A DNA stretch of 12,156 bases, from the NCBI GenBank assembly GCA_028700615.1, contig JAQVSH010000030.1:1-12156 (forward strand), written 5' to 3'. Position numbers and translations under genes: made by a program. This document shows positions 7,771 through 12,156 of the stretch, piece by piece. The notes beneath the pieces are model-generated. The model searched no databases and was not told the origin of the DNA. It worked only from the letters and a program-made list of their open reading frames with translations. Numbering within the stretch: the first letter of the stretch is position 1; the number at the start of each line of letters is the position of its first letter. The stretch comes from Bacteroidales bacterium (GTDB lineage: Bacteria > Bacteroidota > Bacteroidia > Bacteroidales > UBA4181).

Positions 7771-10700
7771 TTACTGACCAGATTTGACTATCTTTTCAGA
7801 AAAAACATTAGGAGGTATTCCCACACCTGAGTTGATCTCCATTCGTATCACATAGATTCCGGCAGGAGCTTTTCCCCCATTTGTATCACTTCCCAGCCAC
7901 TCTAAAGTATATGCACCGGCCGATTGGGGTTGCTGAACCAGTTTTTTGACCAGTCGGCCCGACAGATCCCAAACACCTATTTGAACCATGGCATCCTGCG
8001 AAAGATCATAGCGGATTGATATCTGTTGAGTGAAGGGATTGGGGTAAACCGTCAACCGATTGTCGGTTGTGGGTTGTGGGTTATCGGTTTTGAGCTTGAT
8101 TGGAACATAGCAACCATCCTGGGTCGCGCCAAAACCTTCGGTCCACGCCCAATCTCTACTACCTGTAATTTCGAACAACGGATTGTCTGTTCCTTCAATC
8201 CATTCGCCGGACATACTGTAAAAAACGCCGTAAACCTTGTTTCCAACCTGATTCCAGGCAAACTCAAATCCTTCAGCTTTGGAAAGGATCTGGTACTCCT
8301 TCAGGCTATCCACAGCCAGCTCAAATTGAAGGGCTGCTACCGGGACTTCAGCATCCAGATAAACCTTTCCATCCTCCACCCGTAACCAGGCTCTTTCCTC
8401 GACCATGCAATCATTGGCGTCAAACCCCGATTTCATTCCGGCAATCTGCTGAACAACGCCGATAATGTCCAACACATTGATCGTGTTGTCACCATTTATA
8501 TCACCAGCTTCAAAGATGAAAGGTTGTGGATCTTGGTTGAGAAGATAGGCGACCAGGGAAGTTATATCTAAAACATTAACTGCCAGGTCTCCGTTGGCAT
8601 CGCCATTAGGAGCTTTTAATACTTTGGCAGAAACGATCTTGGAAAAATCGCTCTCCGAAAAATCTGTACTGACCGTTGTAAATGCATAATAATAGGTCGA
8701 GTCGGGAATGACATTGAAATCCGTATAGAGAGAGTCGGTCAGCAGTTCATTTGAGTTTAATCGCAGTGTGTCACCTGGCTGTGGGTTTGTTACGGAATCG
8801 AACCGGTAGATATTATAGCCCAGAACCTGTCCATCATTATCACCAGGCCACTCCAGGTATACTTTCCCTATACCCGGAGTTGCAACAAACTCAATAGATT
8901 GCGAACTGGCTGCCTGGATAACAAATTTGAACCGGCTTCGCTCAATCGGAATCTCGAAGTGATCCGGGTCTTTCGCGTATGCCACCCGAATCGTGTTCTC
9001 TCCATCTCCCGAAGACCGATCGATGTTGCACCAAGCCGTCCAGGAAAGAGAATCTGCGCTCCATGACGGATTTACATTGATCACATTCTGGGTAAATGGA
9101 GCCCGGACACCAAATGTTACAAAAGGGGTATAACTTGTGTCCATCGGTCTATTAAAATATGCTGTAAATTTCTGTTGTCCGGTACCAACAGGTTCTATTA
9201 TTGTATCTTGTGGATTCTGGTCATTGATTTCGACTTTCCAAACGACGCCATGGCACTCCTTTGGAGGCTTTAACAGAATTGTATCTGGCTCAACAACAGA
9301 TAAAGAACTATTTTCATAAAAATCCAGAATCTGAGATTTTACTTTGGTAGGAACAGTTGTGCCCCAGTAGTTTTGTTTTACTTTATATATACCTGTTGGC
9401 CACCCGTTCCAGTCTGAGCATCCAAAACTATAGTTAGGATTGTTAATAAAGGTGTTATTAACAATGGAATCCATGCATTGGGGGTACGCCAAATGGTGGC
9501 CATAAATCATCAGGACAGATGTATTGCCTGAATCGTAATTACTCGCAAAAACATTATTCATAAACCTTGCCAACTCCCAAACAGGCAACATTGCACCTTC
9601 AGTGTTCCACCTATAGTAGCGATTCTCCGTAAATAGGTTATACTGATAGTCTCCCTTGTGCTTTAGAGAAAAAAGTACCTTGTCGGAATTTTGCCTGAAT
9701 ATCGAATGGTGAATCTTGGTTGGATTGACTAAATAGGTATTCCCTATTGGTGCACCATCCTCAAAAATACAATATGTAAAATTGGAATTTGCCTGATTGG
9801 CCATAGTAATGCTGTGAACAAAAGAATCATCAGCGCCTTTGAATGTGATCATGCTATCTGGTGTTCCAACCGCATAAAGATCTTTCGTTATCATAATAAA
9901 AGCATTGCTTTTAAACCTCAGAGTAACCCCGGGGTCGATCAATAAAGAATCAATTACCGCTGTTTCCGAAACAATATAATAGGCGTTACCGGTCAGGTGC
10001 AAAAGTCCTGAATAGGTACCTTTTATCTCGATCCCATGTTCAACTTTTATTGTAATATCTGTAAACACTGTATCTGTAGATCCCTCTTGCCAGAGCAGCA
10101 GTTTGAATGAAATAATCCGAGCGTCAACAACATTGCTGTCAATTTTTATATTAATTCCACTTGTGCTGGTCAAGGTTCCATATGGAGAAATACTTCCAAT
10201 CGAGCATGTGCTATCGATAATCTGAGCCACCGATTTATCCTCAAATTCTGCAAACCTGATTTTCGTATAAACATCTTCGGCAGCCCCCCCCGCATTTTTT
10301 ATTTTTACAAACAAATTGATAGTCTCACCGGCATCAGCCCTTCCATCGGCATCGCATCCGGGCAATGTATCAGCAATCGAATAATTAATAAAATAGAGAT
10401 CCGGTGGAGGATTCTCCAGAGTAGATTTCTTTATATCCATTACTCCGGCCTGAAACTGGTTTAATTTAACCACCTGGATCAACTTGGCAAAAACCTCCTC
10501 GTTGCTCAGCTCTGGCAGGTGGCTCTTCATCAGGGCAATAGCACCCGCGGCGAGAGGACAGGCCATGGAGGTGCCGCTATAGACGCGGTACAGGCCATTG
10601 GGCACTGTGCTAATAAAGTTTACTCCGGGAGCCCGCAATTCATAATTATAGTCATAATCATTATAAAACATGCTCCCATAGGGTCTTCCATCTGAGATCA

Positions 10701-11934
10701 CCGGGCCGGTCGGATCAAAATTGGAAAACCAGGTGTTATTCCCGGTCTGGTCAGTTGCTTCGACTCCCAGCACCCAGTTATAGCATGCGGGATAATTTGG
10801 CTGATAGGGAGGCCATGGAGGGAAGGGTAAATCGGTTTTATAATTCATATTCCCGGCTGCTGCAACAATCAACCCTTTCGAATAGGCATATTCCATGGCT
10901 AGCCGGATGGTCAGGGACTCACCTCCACTGGACCAGCTGTTACTGAAGATAGTGGAACCATTTTGTGATGCATACCAGAATCCGTCGGCGATATCAGAAA
11001 AGTAACCTATCCCGTTGCTCTGGAAAACTTTAATTGGCATTATTCTGGCGCCCCAGCTAACCCCGGCGATTCCGATTCCATTATTTGTCTCAGCGGCAGC
11101 AATGCCTGCACAATGAGTTCCATGGCTGTTATCATCTTTTGGATCATTGTCATCGTTCACAAAATCCCAACCCCTCACATCATCAATAAAACCGTTGCCG
11201 TCATCGTCAAGCCCATTTTCAGGAATTTCATCGTTGTTTTCCCAGATTTTTGATGCAAGGTCAGGATGTAGCCAATCTACTCCGGTATCCAGAATGGCTA
11301 TTACCTGGGTACTGTCACCGGTGGTATAACCCCACAATGAATCTGCCTTCACGTATGGAATATACCATTGCTGATTGAAATAGGGGTCATTAGGGATTAT
11401 TGGCGAGACACCACTTATACTATTCGTACTGAATACACTTGGAGCAGAAGGCAAACTAAACGGCTCAGAGACAGGTATTCCTCCTACTATTTGAGCAGAG
11501 CCGTTCAGCTCTGCAAAATCAACACCAGCAAGTTGCTTGAATTCCTCAACAACCTTTCTTGCATCCACAGTCTCATCAAATGAGATCTTATAGACATTAA
11601 AAACCTGCTCCAATTGCTTCCTGGTCCCATCAGGAAATGTAATAAACTCATCAGATTTGAGCAGTCTGGCATTTCTAAAAACCTTTTCCATGCCCTTAAT
11701 CGCCCATTTCTTAGTCAGGTCATCAACATCGGAATTTCCGGTTCTGACAATTCCTCCCGATTTAAAAACGGCAATGTGAGTATCATCTTTGAATTTTACC
11801 AGAATCTCGCCTTTCTTAAAATCCAATTGGCCGGGATCCTGGTCTACATTTCCTCCAAAATCCGGATTCTGCGCGTATCCGGCAATCGCAAGAAACACAA
11901 AAGAGCAAGCGGCGAGGGTGTTTTTGATATTCAT
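7771..11934 (-). CDS. T9SS-exported S8 subtilisin-like protease with dockerin
   Basis: This 1387-residue secreted serine endopeptidase has a signal peptide at 1-22 (ends GYAQ) and a prodomain-like segment at about 40-150 (ILVKFK, later VYKISFDE). The catalytic domain (about 188-503) has Asp216 in ILDTGVD, His271 in NSHGTHCAG, oxyanion Asn362 in AAAGN and Ser456 in GTSMACP, so it should be active. An Asp/Asn-rich loop (ENGLDDDGNGFIDDVRGW) is probably calcium-binding. Then follow a CARDB-like domain (511-631), a parallel beta-helix-like region (638-883), an Ig-like region (895-1008), an FN3-like domain (1011-1105), a type I dockerin (1109-1166), a degenerate cohesin-like domain (1179-1278) and a T9SS sorting domain (1294-1387, from LTVYPNPF). 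The frame reaches ATG 11985, but 11934 is chosen because the signal peptide starts there and the earlier ATG lies in a hairpin loop. It is first in the operon. The substrate is unknown. Protease identity is firm; the CARDB, Ig and helix calls are by pattern only. Confidence 0.95.
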   Translation of the reverse strand: MNIKNTLAACSFVFLAIAGYAQNPDFGGNVDQDPGQLDFKKGEILVKFKDDTHIAVFKSGGIVRTGNSDVDDLTKKWAIKGMEKVFRNARLLKSDEFITFPDGTRKQLEQVFNVYKISFDETVDARKVVEEFKQLAGVDFAELNGSAQIVGGIPVSEPFSLPSAPSVFSTNSISGVSPIIPNDPYFNQQWYIPYVKADSLWGYTTGDSTQVIAILDTGVDWLHPDLASKIWENNDEIPENGLDDDGNGFIDDVRGWDFVNDDNDPKDDNSHGTHCAGIAAAETNNGIGIAGVSWGARIMPIKVFQSNGIGYFSDIADGFWYASQNGSTIFSNSWSSGGESLTIRLAMEYAYSKGLIVAAAGNMNYKTDLPFPPWPPYQPNYPACYNWVLGVEATDQTGNNTWFSNFDPTGPVISDGRPYGSMFYNDYDYNYELRAPGVNFISTVPNGLYRVYSGTSMACPLAAGAIALMKSHLPELSNEEVFAKLIQVVKLNQFQAGVMDIKKSTLENPPPDLYFINYSIADTLPGCDADGRADAGETINLFVKIKNAGGAAEDVYTKIRFAEFEDKSVAQIIDSTCSIGSISPYGTLTSTSGINIKIDSNVVDARIISFKLLLWQEGSTDTVFTDITIKVEHGIEIKGTYSGLLHLTGNAYYIVSETAVIDSLLIDPGVTLRFKSNAFIMITKDLYAVGTPDSMITFKGADDSFVHSITMANQANSNFTYCIFEDGAPIGNTYLVNPTKIHHSIFRQNSDKVLFSLKHKGDYQYNLFTENRYYRWNTEGAMLPVWELARFMNNVFASNYDSGNTSVLMIYGHHLAYPQCMDSIVNNTFINNPNYSFGCSDWNGWPTGIYKVKQNYWGTTVPTKVKSQILDFYENSSLSVVEPDTILLKPPKECHGVVWKVEINDQNPQDTIIEPVGTGQQKFTAYFNRPMDTSYTPFVTFGVRAPFTQNVINVNPSWSADSLSWTAWCNIDRSSGDGENTIRVAYAKDPDHFEIPIERSRFKFVIQAASSQSIEFVATPGIGKVYLEWPGDNDGQVLGYNIYRFDSVTNPQPGDTLRLNSNELLTDSLYTDFNVIPDSTYYYAFTTVSTDFSESDFSKIVSAKVLKAPNGDANGDLAVNVLDITSLVAYLLNQDPQPFIFEAGDINGDNTINVLDIIGVVQQIAGMKSGFDANDCMVEERAWLRVEDGKVYLDAEVPVAALQFELAVDSLKEYQILSKAEGFEFAWNQVGNKVYGVFYSMSGEWIEGTDNPLFEITGSRDWAWTEGFGATQDGCYVPIKLKTDNPQPTTDNRLTVYPNPFTQQISIRYDLSQDAMVQIGVWDLSGRLVKKLVQQPQSAGAYTLEWLGSDTNGGKAPAGIYVIRMEINSGVGIPPNVFSEKIVKSGQ
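8054..8089. repeat. Micro-repeat at the join between cargo and sorting tail
   Basis: This contains a perfect inverted repeat AACCGA-TTG-TCGGTT (8054-8068), two tandem copies of GGTTGTG (8065-8078) and a second TCGGTT (8084-8089). It encodes the linker DNPQPTTDNR just before the T9SS sorting domain of the subtilase. Confidence 0.8.
8086..8400 (-). other. Degenerate cohesin-like domain after the dockerin
   Basis: Residues 1179-1283 of the subtilase contain VPVAALQFELAVD and, about 25 residues later, VYGVFYSMSGEWIEGTDNPL. These follow the order of PFVALQFDLAI and RFISYSTENVNFTGTSGWLI in the neighbouring cohesin-like domains. The domain is shorter and weaker than those copies. The fold call is inference. 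Confidence 0.5.
8437..8610 (-). other. Type I dockerin domain of the subtilase
   Basis: Two EF-hand-like calcium loops are complete: GDANGDLAVNVLD (Asp1112, Asn1114, Asp1116, Asn1120, Asp1123) and GDINGDNTINVLD (Asp1145, Asn1147, Asp1149, Asn1153, Asp1156). Each is followed by a helix-like stretch (ITSLVAYLL, IIGVVQQIA), the usual duplicated dockerin pattern. Dockerins bind cohesins in cellulosomes; which cohesin this one binds is not known. Confidence 0.88.
10284..10291 (-). repeat. Run of eight G in the subtilase coding strand
   Basis: Eight consecutive C on the plus strand (G8 in the coding strand) encode Gly-Gly in KNAGGAAED of the CARDB-like domain. The frame is intact as given. A one-base slip would cut the protein just after the catalytic domain, losing the dockerin and sorting tail. 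Confidence 0.9.
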
Positions 11935-11971
11935 ACTATTCAGATTTAATAACTTTTTCAACCATCTCGAT

Positions 11972-11998
11972 GGGGGCTGATCCATTGGTTTAGCCCCC
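11972..11998 (-). promoter_or_regulatory. GC-rich hairpin in the operon leader
   Basis: In the minus-strand RNA, GGGGGCU pairs perfectly with AGCCCCC (7 bp) around a 13-base loop. The unused in-frame ATG at 11985 lies in the loop. The hairpin ends 37 bases before the chosen subtilase start. No T-run follows, so it is not a typical terminator; a role in mRNA stability or leader control is possible. Confidence 0.5.
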
Positions 11999-12027
11999 TA
12001 TTAATCGGACAATTTTCAATTCTGTAT

Positions 12028-12053
12028 TAAACATAGATTTTCACAGTAAACAA
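12028..12053 (-). promoter_or_regulatory. Weak Bacteroidetes-type promoter candidate
   Basis: The minus strand has TATGTTTA (12028-12035), one base from the TAnnTTTG -7 element of Bacteroidetes, with TTG at 12051-12053 upstream. The 15-base spacing is shorter than usual. A perfect TAAATTTG also occurs at 12085-12092 but lacks a well-placed -33 partner. Either could drive the operon. Confidence 0.25.
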
Positions 12054-12058
12054 TCGCG

Positions 12059-12075
12059 CGTACTTTAAGAGTACG
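12059..12075. repeat. Perfect inverted repeat CGTACT/AGTACG upstream of the operon
   Basis: Six-base arms flank a five-base centre (TTAAG as read on the plus strand after CGTACT). It lies between the two promoter-like motifs, so it could be an operator or a small leader hairpin. Confidence 0.4.
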
Positions 12076-12156
12076 AAGCTCCTTCAAATTTAATGTTTTT
12101 ATTTCCAAGCCACGGATAGTTTTGGCGACTAAATTTCTGCATGACTTCCAAAATGA

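Noticed and set aside
11368..11980. Plus-strand open frames opposite the subtilase
   Set aside because: They are antisense to conserved protease and prodomain sequence and look low in protein-like composition.
1..12156. CRISPR array, tRNA, rRNA or insertion sequence
   Set aside because: I saw no regularly spaced short repeats, no tRNA-like cloverleaf, no rRNA segment and no transposase or terminal inverted repeats.

Overview
The window looks like part of a Bacteroidota (Bacteroidetes) chromosome, or that of a close relative using the type IX secretion system (T9SS). Three of its four genes end in a T9SS C-terminal sorting domain with a YPNP/WPNP start. Start sites are mostly poor in Shine-Dalgarno sequence, intergenic DNA is AT-rich, and the subtilase has the Asp/Asn-rich insertion common in secreted proteases of this phylum. 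No sequence search was possible, so genus and species are open.

All four genes lie on the minus strand and read from high to low coordinates: subtilase 11934-7771, three-cohesin protein 7754-4698, propeller protein 4637-1317, small cohesin-like protein 1240-269. Gaps are 16, 60 and 76 bases with no obvious terminator between genes, so they probably form one operon. Upstream (11935-12156) are a GC-rich 5'-leader hairpin, a small perfect inverted repeat and weak promoter-like motifs. Downstream (1-268) is AT-rich sequence with no gene I can support.

All four products have signal peptides. The first is a large S8 serine protease with an intact catalytic triad, a beta-helix-like region, an FN3-like domain, a type I dockerin with two complete calcium loops, a degenerate cohesin-like domain and a T9SS tail. 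The second has three cohesin-like domains alternating with two choice-of-anchor-D/ASH-type beta domains. The third has 14 Reg_prop-type blade motifs, enough for two seven-bladed propellers. The fourth is a single cohesin-like domain. The last three share a duplicated GWTW/GWNW module, and two of them also share an almost identical domain before the sorting tail.

The main hypothesis is that the operon encodes a cell-surface assembly resembling a small, protease-centred cellulosome: a dockerin-bearing protease, a three-cohesin scaffold-like protein, a propeller protein and a tail-less cohesin protein. The domain content is read from the sequence; that the parts bind one another is inference.
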